Assembly: GCA_002363865.1 (NCBI GenBank) | Contig: DEWY01000009.1 | Span: 62,001 to 126,000, forward strand | DNA length: 64,000 nucleotides | Origin: Caulobacteraceae bacterium UBA3198 | GTDB taxonomy: Bacteria; Pseudomonadota; Alphaproteobacteria; Caulobacterales; Caulobacteraceae | Direction: 5' to 3' | Shown here: positions 36,132-43,794 of the stretch, one piece after another | How the letters are laid out: the number at the start of each line of letters is the position of its first letter | Numbering within the stretch: the first letter of the stretch is position 1 | The notes under the pieces: generated by a model | Seen by the model: the letters and a program-made list of their open reading frames with translations, nothing else | The model's database searches: none | Told to the model about the DNA's origin: nothing | Position numbers and translations under genes: made by a program

Positions 36132-37061
36132 ATGCTCGATCTGGAAGACGTCCGCACCTTTGTCGAAGTGGCCGACTCCGGCGGCCTGACCCAGGCCGCC
36201 CGGCGCCTCAACCTGTCCAAGTCGATGATCAGTCGGCGCCTGTCACGGCTGGAGGACGAGCTGGGGGCCCAGCTGCTGGCGCGCACTACCCGCGGCGTCG
36301 CCCTGACCGAGGCCGGCGCCACCTTCCGCCGCCACGCCGAGACCCTGCTGGCCGACGCCGAGGCGGCCCGCGCCGCGGTCGCCCAGGGCGAGGAGGTCAC
36401 CGGCCGTCTGCGGATCGCCGCCCCCTTAAGCTTTGGCGCCACCCATCTCAGCCCGGTCCTGGCGGAACTCGCCCAGCGCCACCCGCGGCTGGAAATCCAG
36501 GCCTCGTTCAGCGACCGCTTCGTCGATCTGGTGGGCGAGCGCTTCGACGCCGCCATCCGCATCGGGCGCCTGGCCGATTCCAGCCTGGTGGCCAGGAAGA
36601 TTGCGCCGATCACCGCCGCTGTCGTGGCCAGCCCCGGCTATCTGGCCGCCCACGGGACGCCCCAGCGGCCCGAGGACCTGGCCGGCCACCAAGCCGTCAG
36701 TCAGCCCGACGAGGTCTGGCGCTTTGGAACAGGTCCGCGGGCTCTGACGATCCGGCCCAAGGCGCGCTTCCAGGCCGACAGCGGCCAGGCCCTGCTGACG
36801 GCGGTCACCGCCGGGCTCGGCGTGGCCATCCTGCCGACCTTTCTCTGCGGACCGGCCATCGGCGCAGGGGAGCTGAGCCTTCTCCTGCAGGACCACCCGA
36901 TTCCGGAGGCCGGCCTCTATGTGGTGCGCCCGCCGCCGGCCGATCACGCCCCACGCAAGGTCCAGGCCCTGACCCAGCTGATGCTTGAGCGTTTCGGCGG
37001 CGAGCCGTCCTGGGACGCCTGCTACATGGCGCAAAAGGCGGCGGGGGCGCAGACAGCCTAA
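36132..37061 (+). CDS. LysR-family transcriptional regulator
   Basis: The 309-residue protein has an N-terminal winged helix (LEDVRTFVEVADSGGLTQAARRLNLSKSMISRRLSRLEDELGAQLLARTTRGVALTEAG is the usual LysR pattern) and a C-terminal effector domain with GRLRIAAPLSFG. Divergence from azoR predicts that it controls azoR and itself from the 36025-36131 gap. Effector unknown. Confidence 0.93.
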   Translation: MLDLEDVRTFVEVADSGGLTQAARRLNLSKSMISRRLSRLEDELGAQLLARTTRGVALTEAGATFRRHAETLLADAEAARAAVAQGEEVTGRLRIAAPLSFGATHLSPVLAELAQRHPRLEIQASFSDRFVDLVGERFDAAIRIGRLADSSLVARKIAPITAAVVASPGYLAAHGTPQRPEDLAGHQAVSQPDEVWRFGTGPRALTIRPKARFQADSGQALLTAVTAGLGVAILPTFLCGPAIGAGELSLLLQDHPIPEAGLYVVRPPPADHAPRKVQALTQLMLERFGGEPSWDACYMAQKAAGAQTA

Positions 37062-37071
37062 GGACGTGGCC

Positions 37072-37605
37072 TCAGGCCGGCAGCCGGGCTTCGTATTCCG
37101 ACCGCAGCCGGACCCAGTTGTCCCAATGGGGCTTGGGCGTCTGGCCCGACAGCTGAGCGGCCAGCACATCGATGTGGGCGTGCCAGCCGGCGCTGACGTT
37201 CAGGAGGACGTCACGGTCCGGCACCCGACGATGGATGACGGTCAGCAGCACGTCCGCGCCCTGGATTTCCAGGCCAAACTCTACCTCGCTCTGGACGCCC
37301 CAGGTGATCACCAGCCGGCGCGGCGGCTCGATGGCCACCACCTGGCTCAACATCCGGTGTTCCTCAGAGAAGCCTTCGGGCCGCGGACCGGGCGGGTCGG
37401 TCAGTTCGTCATTGCGCCAGACCAGCTCGAAGGATCCGCCAGGCTGGGCGGGCATCTCGCCAGACGCCAGCCAGCGTCGCCGGAGTTCGGTCCGGGTCAG
37501 ATAGTCCCAGACCCGCTCAATAGGGCCGGGCAGCAGGCGCTGGATCTTCAGGGTCGCGGGCTCGATCACCGTGCCATAGGCGTCGAGGGCGGCAAGGTCG
37601 CTCAT
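37072..37605 (-). CDS. SRPBCC-family (AHSA1-like) protein
   Basis: The 177-residue protein has the START/Bet v1-like pattern: LKIQRLLPGPIERVWDYLTRTELRRRWLASG at the N-terminus, then GGSFELVWRNDEL and a C-terminal helix around VSAGWHAHIDVLAAQLSG. Such proteins bind hydrophobic ligands in a cavity. Its ATG overlaps the stop of the ArsR gene (ATGA, 37602-37605), and AGGAG precedes it, so the two are co-translated. ArsR-SRPBCC pairs are a well-known module of unknown ligand. Confidence 0.9.
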   Translation of the reverse strand: MSDLAALDAYGTVIEPATLKIQRLLPGPIERVWDYLTRTELRRRWLASGEMPAQPGGSFELVWRNDELTDPPGPRPEGFSEEHRMLSQVVAIEPPRRLVITWGVQSEVEFGLEIQGADVLLTVIHRRVPDRDVLLNVSAGWHAHIDVLAAQLSGQTPKPHWDNWVRLRSEYEARLPA

Positions 37606-37967
37606 GTGTCTTCTCCTGTGGGCTGGGATGCCGTTTTGGCGTCCTCCTGGCGCAGCAAGCCGTCGAGGACGTCGAGACGCTCGGTCCAGAAGCGCTGGTA
37701 GACGCCGAGCCATTGGTGGGCGCTGGCCAGCGGGCCAGGGTCGAGGCGACAGATATGTGTGCGGCCGCGCACCTCGCGGGCGATTAGGCCCGCACTCTCC
37801 AGGGTCTTGATGTGCTTGGAGGCGGCCGCCAGCGAGATGGCGAAGGGTTCGGCCAGTTGGCCGACCGTGCGCTCGCCCTGCGAGAGCTCGCGCAGCATCC
37901 GGCGGCGCGTGGCGTCGCCCAGGGCGTGAAAGACGGTGTCGAGCTCGGGCGCGGGTAATTCAACCAT
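37602..37967 (-). CDS. ArsR-family transcriptional repressor
   Basis: The 121-residue winged-helix protein has the ArsR pattern VFHALGDATRRRMLRELSQGERTVGQLAEPFAISLAAASKHIKTLESAGLI. It lacks an obvious metal-binding Cys set, as in the SRPBCC-linked subgroup. The start at 37967 lies inside an inverted repeat, with promoter elements just upstream and almost no 5' leader. An in-frame ATG at 38003 is possible but would place the promoter inside the gene. Confidence 0.93.
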   Translation of the reverse strand: MVELPAPELDTVFHALGDATRRRMLRELSQGERTVGQLAEPFAISLAAASKHIKTLESAGLIAREVRGRTHICRLDPGPLASAHQWLGVYQRFWTERLDVLDGLLRQEDAKTASQPTGEDT

Positions 37968-37977
37968 GAGGTTGAAT
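37958..37977. promoter_or_regulatory. operator 1 of the ArsR-SRPBCC operon
   Basis: ATTCAACC (37958-37965), 4-base spacer, GGTTGAAT (37970-37977): a perfect inverted repeat. It covers the start codon of arsR and overlaps the -10 element. Its sequence is repeated at operator 2, 40 bp away centre to centre, about four helical turns. Confidence 0.75.
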
Positions 37978-38003
37978 GTACCGACGCCGATCCCGATCGT
38001 CAA
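37975..38003 (-). promoter_or_regulatory. promoter of the ArsR-SRPBCC operon, probably leaderless
   Basis: On the minus strand: -35 TTGACG (37998-38003), 17-base spacer (37981-37997), -10 TACATT (37975-37980). The arsR ATG begins 7 bases after the -10, so the predicted transcript starts at or next to the start codon. Confidence 0.65.
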
Positions 38004-38017
38004 CCCATCGGTTGAAT
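37999..38017. promoter_or_regulatory. operator 2 of the ArsR-SRPBCC operon
   Basis: TCAACC (38000-38005) and GGTTGA (38010-38015) form an inverted repeat with a 4-base spacer, the same half-sites as operator 1. It overlaps the -35 hexamer. Confidence 0.7.
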
Positions 38018-38052
38018 ATTGGCCGGCGACCTCATGGCCGCCCGCCTTGTGG

Positions 38053-39870
38053 TCAGCGGAAGGCCAGACCCTCGAAGGCGCCGGAATTGCGCCAGCCGTC
38101 GATGTACTTGAAGAAGGCGCTGGCCCCCTGGGGGTAGCCGACGTTCAGCCGCGCAGCCGGACCTGGATCCTGCCCCTCATTGTTGTAGTAGCCCGGCGTG
38201 CAGTCCGGCGCCCCCAGCATGCGGCCCATGCCGGTGAGCAGCAGATTGACCCAGGCCTCCTGCGCCTCCGCCGTCACCTCCACCTCCTTGGCGCCCTGAT
38301 CGAGGGCGTGGCGGATCGTCATGGCGATGGTGCGGCCGGACTCCGTCAGATTGTGCGGAATGTTGGAGATCAGGTTGGCGCCCTGGGTGGGCTGGACGAA
38401 GAAGGCGTTGGGGAAGTCGCGCACATGGATGCCGTGCAGGCTCTTCATGCCTTCTCCCCAGGCCTCTGACAGCTTCAGCCCGCCGCGGCCGGTCAGGTCG
38501 AACCCGGCCCGCTGTTCGAAGGGCGTGCCCACCTCGAAGCCCGAGGCGTAGATGATGCAGTCGACCTCATATTCGACGCCTGCGACCACGAAGCCCTTTT
38601 CGGTGATCGCCTCCACGCCCTTGCCGTCGGTGTCGACCAGATGGGTTCCGGGCGTATTGAAGGCCTGCAGATAGGCGTCGTGGAAGCAGGGGCGCTTGCA
38701 GAGCTGCCGGTACCAGGCCTTGAGCTTCTGGGCGGTCTCAGTGTCGGCGACGATGGAATCCACCCGAGCGCGGATCTCCTCCATCTTCTCGAAGTCGGAA
38801 TCCTCGAAGGCCGCCAGCATCTTGAAGGGGCTGCGTTCCTCCGGCGGCAGTTCGTTGATCCGGCTGCGAATGCGGCGCGACAGATCCGTCCAGCCATCCA
38901 TCACCAGATCGACCTCGGTGATGTTGCCGCCCTGGTTGGCGGTGAAGTTCTCCAGCCAGCGCTGCTGCCAGCCGGGTTCGGCCACCGACTTGAACCAGTC
39001 GGGATCGATGGGAGCATTGGCTCGCACGTCCACAGAGGACGGCGTGCGCTGGACCACATAGAGCGCCTGGCAGGCGCGGGCCAGGTGCGGCACGGCCTGT
39101 ACCGAGGTGGCGCCGGTGCCGATGATCGCCACCCGCTTGTCGGCCAGCTTCTCCATCAGGGCGCCGGAGGGATCGCCGCCGGTATAGTCATAGTCCCACC
39201 GGCTGGTGTGGAAGGCGTGGCCCTTGAAGTCTTCGATGCCGGGAATGCCAGGCAGCTTGGGCACATGCAGCGGCCCGGTGCCCAGGCCGATGAAGCTGGC
39301 AGTAAAGGCGTCGCCGCGGTTGGTGCGGATCATCCAGCGGCTTTGCGCCTCGTCCCAGGAGAGGTCCTCCACCTCCGTATGGAACAGGGCGTTGTCATAG
39401 AGGCCGTACTGGCGGCCGATCCGCTGGCACTGCGCGAGGATTTCCGGGGCGTGAGCGTACTTCTCGCTCGGCATGTGCCCGGTCTCTTCCAGCAGCGGCA
39501 TGTAGATCATCGAGGCCGTATCGCACTGGGCGCCGGGATAGCGGTTCCAGTACCAGGTGCCGCCGAAGTCGCCGGCCTTGTCGAGGATGCGGACATCGGT
39601 GATCCCGGCCTCCACCAGCCGCGCGCCGGTCACCAGGCCGGCGAACCCGCCGCCGATGAAGGCGAAGGTGACATGGTCGGTCTTCGGCTCGCGCTCGACC
39701 CGGGGCGTGTACGGGTCTTCCAGATAGTCGGAAAACCGGCCGGTCAGCCGGACATACTGGGCGTTGCCATCAGCCCGCAGGCGCTTGTCCCGTTCGGCCA
39801 CGTACTTGGCGATCAGCGCCTGCTTATCGATCGTCCGACCCGCCGAACCCGACGATGTTTCAGAGCCCAT
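38053..39870 (-). CDS. flavin monooxygenase, Baeyer-Villiger type
   Basis: The 605-residue enzyme is a class B flavoprotein monooxygenase that would insert oxygen next to a ketone using NADPH and FAD. It has two dinucleotide-binding loops (FIGGGFAGLVTG near residue 72 and IIGTGATSVQ) and, between them, the BVMO fingerprint FKGHAFHTSRWD at residues 215-226, matching FxGxxxHxxxW(P/D). The N-terminal 60 residues are an extension typical of cyclohexanone/phenylacetone-type BVMOs. A GGGGA site precedes the ATG. The substrate is not predictable from sequence. It stands alone, 85 bp from the ArsR promoter and pointing the same way. Confidence 0.92.
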   Translation of the reverse strand: MGSETSSGSAGRTIDKQALIAKYVAERDKRLRADGNAQYVRLTGRFSDYLEDPYTPRVEREPKTDHVTFAFIGGGFAGLVTGARLVEAGITDVRILDKAGDFGGTWYWNRYPGAQCDTASMIYMPLLEETGHMPSEKYAHAPEILAQCQRIGRQYGLYDNALFHTEVEDLSWDEAQSRWMIRTNRGDAFTASFIGLGTGPLHVPKLPGIPGIEDFKGHAFHTSRWDYDYTGGDPSGALMEKLADKRVAIIGTGATSVQAVPHLARACQALYVVQRTPSSVDVRANAPIDPDWFKSVAEPGWQQRWLENFTANQGGNITEVDLVMDGWTDLSRRIRSRINELPPEERSPFKMLAAFEDSDFEKMEEIRARVDSIVADTETAQKLKAWYRQLCKRPCFHDAYLQAFNTPGTHLVDTDGKGVEAITEKGFVVAGVEYEVDCIIYASGFEVGTPFEQRAGFDLTGRGGLKLSEAWGEGMKSLHGIHVRDFPNAFFVQPTQGANLISNIPHNLTESGRTIAMTIRHALDQGAKEVEVTAEAQEAWVNLLLTGMGRMLGAPDCTPGYYNNEGQDPGPAARLNVGYPQGASAFFKYIDGWRNSGAFEGLAFR

Positions 39871-40003
39871 GGTCGCATCCCCAAAATATTCTTATGCATC
39901 AGCAATATAGCGACGAGGCGGACGCCGCCGACCGCGCCGCCCGCCCCTTATGGCTTCGAATATAGGGTTTGCGCCGGGCGCGAGCCAAGCGTCTTCCAGG
40001 GAC

Positions 40004-41539
40004 CTAGAACGCCACGTTGGCGCCCACCAGCAGCACCTGGGTCTTGGCGTCGGCGTCACTCCAACTGACGCCGGGTCCCAGATTACCGCCGCTCAGGAAG
40101 TTCAGCGGCACATAGCCCTCCACGAGGACCACCTCGGAGAACAGCTTCACGTGGCTGGCCGGGAAGGCCGCCAGGCCGAACACCAGCTGGTCCTGGCGCC
40201 GCCAGGGCGACCCCTTGGGTCCGGCCACATAGGTGGAGAATTCGGTGGAGAGGTGGACCTCCTGGCCGGCCAGCTCGGCGGCGTAGCGAGCCCCCACGCC
40301 CCAGCTCGACACCTTGCTGGCGGCGAACTGGTTCAGCGGCGGGGTCGGGTTGAAGGTGCCCGGCCATTCCTCCAGCGTCTTGGCGAACTCGGCGTTGGCG
40401 GTCCAGCGGTCGTAATTCAGCTGGCCATAGACGGCGTAGGCCGGGTTGTCGTCGACGCACGGATTGAAGTGCACCACCGGGAAGCCGTGGCAGTAGGCGC
40501 TGCCATGCACATAGGAGGCGCCGGCCATCAGGTCGCGCCCCTCGCCGCCCAGGTCGAAGGTGTAGTTGGCGTCGGCCACGAAGTTGTTCAGGCGCGAGGG
40601 CACATTGGTGCCCTCCACGCTGGTGGCCAGGGAGCGGAACTGCGAGCCCCCCTGCACGGCCTCAAGGGCGATGTTCAGGCCGTCCTTGGAGTAGCCGGCC
40701 AACGCCCCCCAGGCGAGGCCGCCGAAGGCGTGCCACACGGTCGAGGCGGTGAACGGGCTGACCGTATCCATCAGGCCGAACGGCGCCTCCATCTTGCCGA
40801 TGGCCGCGTAGTAGGGGCTGGCCTCAAGGTCGCCGAACATCACATAGCCCTTGCGCAGCTGCATCTGGTTGCGGCCGACGGCGGTGATGGTCCCGGCGCC
40901 GAAGCTCTGCTCCGGATCATAGAGCAGCTCGGCATAGGCGGTGATCCACGGAGTCACATTGGCCGTGACGCTGAGCTGGGCCGAATGCAGCACGGCCTCG
41001 GACGCCGTCTCGCCGATCTGGTTGGCCGAGGTGGGATGGCGCATCAGATAGCCGAACTTGGAGTTCCGATTGGTCTCCTGATAGTTGGCCAGCGCCGTGA
41101 TCGCCCCGCCGAGATAGACCCCGCCGTCGCGCAGGTCGCCCTGGCGCCGAGCGTCCAGCAGCATCAGCGGCTTGCGGCTCGTGTGCGTGGTGGGGTCCAG
41201 CATCCGGTAGCTGACGTCGCTGGCGCGGCTGACGAACAGGCCGGAGTTGAGCTCGACGGCGGCCAGGGCCCGGTCATTCTCCGGCGTCGGCGCCTCGACA
41301 TTGCGGATGGGCGTCGCCGAAGGCTCGGTCTCTGCCGTCGAGATCGCCACGGGCGCTGGAGCGGCGCTGATGGGCGCTGCGCCCTTCAGGCTGTCCACCT
41401 CCTGGCGCAGCTGCCGGTTCTCCTGCTCAAGGCGCTCCAGCCGAGCCAGGACGTCTTCCAGGCTCTGGGCCTGCGCCGTGGCGGGCGCCAGGCAAAGGCC
41501 CAGCGCCACGGCCGAGGCCGCGGTCTTCCAATTGGTCAC
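40004..41539 (-). CDS. outer-membrane porin with coiled-coil N-terminus (LbtU-like)
   Basis: The 511-residue protein has a signal peptide (to QAQS), then a short coiled coil (LEDVLARLERLEQENRQLRQEVDSLKG) that may trimerise or contact peptidoglycan, a Pro/Ala linker and a long beta-barrel ending in VLLVGANVAF. The layout matches the LbtU-type siderophore porin group and other coiled-coil porins. Two Cys in the barrel (SAYCHGF, FNPCVDD) could form an extracellular-loop disulfide. Ligand unknown; the siderophore role is only an analogy. Confidence 0.78.
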   Translation of the reverse strand: MTNWKTAASAVALGLCLAPATAQAQSLEDVLARLERLEQENRQLRQEVDSLKGAAPISAAPAPVAISTAETEPSATPIRNVEAPTPENDRALAAVELNSGLFVSRASDVSYRMLDPTTHTSRKPLMLLDARRQGDLRDGGVYLGGAITALANYQETNRNSKFGYLMRHPTSANQIGETASEAVLHSAQLSVTANVTPWITAYAELLYDPEQSFGAGTITAVGRNQMQLRKGYVMFGDLEASPYYAAIGKMEAPFGLMDTVSPFTASTVWHAFGGLAWGALAGYSKDGLNIALEAVQGGSQFRSLATSVEGTNVPSRLNNFVADANYTFDLGGEGRDLMAGASYVHGSAYCHGFPVVHFNPCVDDNPAYAVYGQLNYDRWTANAEFAKTLEEWPGTFNPTPPLNQFAASKVSSWGVGARYAAELAGQEVHLSTEFSTYVAGPKGSPWRRQDQLVFGLAAFPASHVKLFSEVVLVEGYVPLNFLSGGNLGPGVSWSDADAKTQVLLVGANVAF

Positions 41540-41621
41540 GATAAATCCCCCCCGGGCGCCCGAAAAGCGGGCAAATCATAACTTAGGGGTCCGGGAGTAG
41601 GCCGAGAGTCTGACCAAATTC

Positions 41622-42095
41622 TTAAGGCTTGGCTGGCGCCACAGCCCGAGGATCGGTAGCGCAGGTCGCCACGCCATCGCGAATGGTGATGATGGTCGGC
41701 TTGCCGACGCCAGGCCGATAGGTGGTCTCCTGGTCGCCCACCTTGACCCGCACAAAGTCAGGGCCGGTGAAGTGACAGGCCTGATAGACCCCGCCGCCGG
41801 GCAGGGCGGTCTTGTACAACTCCACACAGTTGGCATGGCCGAACCAGCGGCCGAGCGTCGCCCCGGCGTAGTCGAAGCTCTGCAGGTCAGGCCGGCTCGT
41901 AGAGACCGGCAGCGGGCCCTCCCACACCGGGCATTCCGGCCCCTGCGGCGTCCAGCGCTCGGCCGCGGCCATCCGCTGCTGACCCAGGGCGGCCAGCACT
42001 CCGCCAATCAGCACCACGGCCGCGACGCCCACAACCCCCAGCATGGCGAGCCCGCGCCCCTTCTTCACCGGGGCGTCATACACATTCCTCGCCAT
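41622..42095 (-). CDS. membrane-anchored hypothetical protein
   Basis: The 157-residue protein has a short basic N-terminus, one transmembrane helix (LAMLGVVGVAAVVLIGGVLAAL) and a soluble domain of about 115 residues with four Cys (ECPVWEGP, NCVELY, ACHF, TCATDP) that could form two disulfides in the periplasm. A GGGAGG site lies 6 bases before the ATG. No family is recognised. Confidence 0.68.
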   Translation of the reverse strand: MARNVYDAPVKKGRGLAMLGVVGVAAVVLIGGVLAALGQQRMAAAERWTPQGPECPVWEGPLPVSTSRPDLQSFDYAGATLGRWFGHANCVELYKTALPGGGVYQACHFTGPDFVRVKVGDQETTYRPGVGKPTIITIRDGVATCATDPRAVAPAKP

Positions 42096-42299
42096 CGAAG
42101 GCCTCCCACTCGCAAGAGGCCGCAAGGGGCCTTCAGACGCAGGGAAATGCAAGAGGGGACGGTGTTGACGGGAATCTAGGCCAGACTGGCCGCTGGCGCG
42201 AATTGTGGCTGCGCCTGTCTCCGGAGGGAGCAAAGGACCACTGGCTGCAGATCAAGCGTCGCCATAGGTTGCTGAGCACGACGGTCGGCGGGGGCCCAG

Positions 42300-42500
42300 A
42301 TGTTCGCTATTCAATGCTGTTTCTGCGCCACCGGCATCGACAAGCCCCGCAGCGAGGGCGTCGAGATTAGCCTCGTCGCCATGCGCAAGGACCCGCCCGG
42401 GCAGGCCCTCTACGCCCATATCGACTGCCTGGAGCGCTGCTTCGCCCCAACGCTGGCGCCTCAGACGCCCTTTGACGCGCTCGCATTCGCGCCGGATTAG
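42300..42500 (+). CDS. small Cys-rich hypothetical protein
   Basis: The 66-residue protein begins MFAIQCCFCATGID and has LYAHIDCLERCF near the end. The Cys/His arrangement (CxxC ... HxxC) suggests a small zinc-binding fold. GGGGG precedes the ATG by about 6 bases. It lies 100 bases upstream of the tRNA gene, on the other strand. Function unknown. Confidence 0.6.
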   Translation: MFAIQCCFCATGIDKPRSEGVEISLVAMRKDPPGQALYAHIDCLERCFAPTLAPQTPFDALAFAPD

Positions 42501-42584
42501 TGCGCATTTGCGCCGGACGCTTGCCGCGCTCTGAAGCGAATAGATCGAAGACTCGGATTGACCCCGCTTTCGGCCGGGGAGCCG

Positions 42585-42661
42585 TGGTAGCTGGGGGCGG
42601 GCTCGAACCGCCGACCTGTGGGTTATGAATCCACCGCTCTAACCAGCTGAGCTACCCAGCC
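42585..42661 (-). tRNA. tRNA-Met (anticodon CAT)
   Basis: A 77-base cloverleaf on the minus strand with encoded CCA at 42585-42587. The acceptor stem is GGCTGGG with CCCAGCT (first pair G-U), D arm GCTC...GAGC, anticodon loop TTCATAA, and T arm GGCGG-TTCGAGC-CCGCC. The absence of the C1-A72 mismatch argues for elongator rather than initiator tRNA. A tRNA-Ile with lysidine-modified CAT cannot be fully excluded. The base pair next to the anticodon loop is A31-C39, a mismatch. Confidence 0.93.
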
Positions 42662-42765
42662 ACGGGTTCGCGCCGCTGACGCGCGAGGCGCGGGTTATAG
42701 GGATTTCAGATCGCCGCATCAAGCGGCTTGGGCGCAGGCCAAAGCGAGGCTAGGTTCGCGCCCGC

Positions 42766-43794
42766 ATGAGCGTGCTTCATCTTCTGGGAACGGCCGGCGA
42801 AGGCGGGGCGGAGACCTATTTCGTCGACCTGGCCCTGGCGCTCGCCGGCGAACGCGTGGCGCAGGCCGCGGCCCTGCGTGCGCACCCTGTTCGCGAGCGG
42901 GTGCTGAGCGACGCCGGCGTGGCGGTGGAAACCTTCGGTTTCGGCGGGCCTCTGGACCTGATGACCCGGCGACGGGTCAGCCGCTTCGCGCAGGATCAGA
43001 AGGTGAGCGTGGCGCTCGCCTGGATGAACCGGGCCGCGCGGCATACGCCGAAGGGCCCCTGGGCGCGGATCGGCCGCCTGGGGGGCTACTACAATCTGAA
43101 ATACTATGCCGGCTTCGACTTCCTGGTGGCCAACACCGAGGACATCGCCGAGTGGGTGGTGGGTCAGGGCTGGCCGGCCGGCCAGGTCGCCTACATTCCC
43201 AACTTCGCCGAGGCGCCGGCTGAGGCCGCGCCGGTCGAACGCGCCAGTCTGGACACGCCGGCCGAGGCCCCCCTGCTGCTGGCCATGGGCCGGCTGCATG
43301 AGGCCAAGGCCCATGACGTCACCCTCAATACGCTGACTGAGCTGCCCGAGGCCTATCTGTGGATCGCCGGGACGGGTCCGGAGGAGGCGCGGCTGAAGGC
43401 CCTGGCCGTGGCCTTAGGGGTCGCGCCCCGGGTGCGGTTCCTGGGCTGGCGCAACGATCCCTCGGCGCTCTATCGGGCAGCCGATGTCTGCGTCTTTCCC
43501 TCCCGCTTCGAGCCTCTGGGCAATGTGGTGATCCAGGCCTGGGCGCACGGCCTGCCCGTGGCCGCGGCCGCCAGCCAGGGCCCCGGCGCCCTGATCCGTG
43601 AGGGCGAGGACGGCCTGCTGGTCCCGGTGGATGATGCCCAGGCCCTGGCGAAGGCGGTCCGTCGGCTGCTGGATGATCCCATGTTGCGCATCCGCCTGGC
43701 GCAGCATGGGCTCGCCCGCGTGGAGGCCGACTTCTCGCAAGGCTCAATCGTCGCCCAGTGGCGCGATCTTTTCGCCCGCTACGGGGCAGCCTGA
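42766..43794 (+). CDS. glycosyltransferase, GT4 family
   Basis: The 342-residue enzyme has a GT-B fold pattern: GTAGEGGAETYFVDLALAL at the N-terminus and the C-terminal sugar-nucleotide site with LLLAMGRLHEAKAHD, WIAGTGPEEARLKALA and FPSRFEPLGNVVIQAWAHGLPVAA, which includes the EPxGxxxxEA-like motif. It probably adds a sugar to a lipid or surface glycan. Its stop overlaps the next gene's ATG by one base (TGATG), so it is coupled to the asparagine synthase. A tRNA gene lies just upstream. Confidence 0.92.
   Translation: MSVLHLLGTAGEGGAETYFVDLALALAGERVAQAAALRAHPVRERVLSDAGVAVETFGFGGPLDLMTRRRVSRFAQDQKVSVALAWMNRAARHTPKGPWARIGRLGGYYNLKYYAGFDFLVANTEDIAEWVVGQGWPAGQVAYIPNFAEAPAEAAPVERASLDTPAEAPLLLAMGRLHEAKAHDVTLNTLTELPEAYLWIAGTGPEEARLKALAVALGVAPRVRFLGWRNDPSALYRAADVCVFPSRFEPLGNVVIQAWAHGLPVAAAASQGPGALIREGEDGLLVPVDDAQALAKAVRRLLDDPMLRIRLAQHGLARVEADFSQGSIVAQWRDLFARYGAA

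Noticed and set aside
42585..43794. tRNA-Met as an attachment site of a genomic island
   Set aside because: No integrase gene was found beside it and no direct repeat of the tRNA 3' end was noticed in the window.
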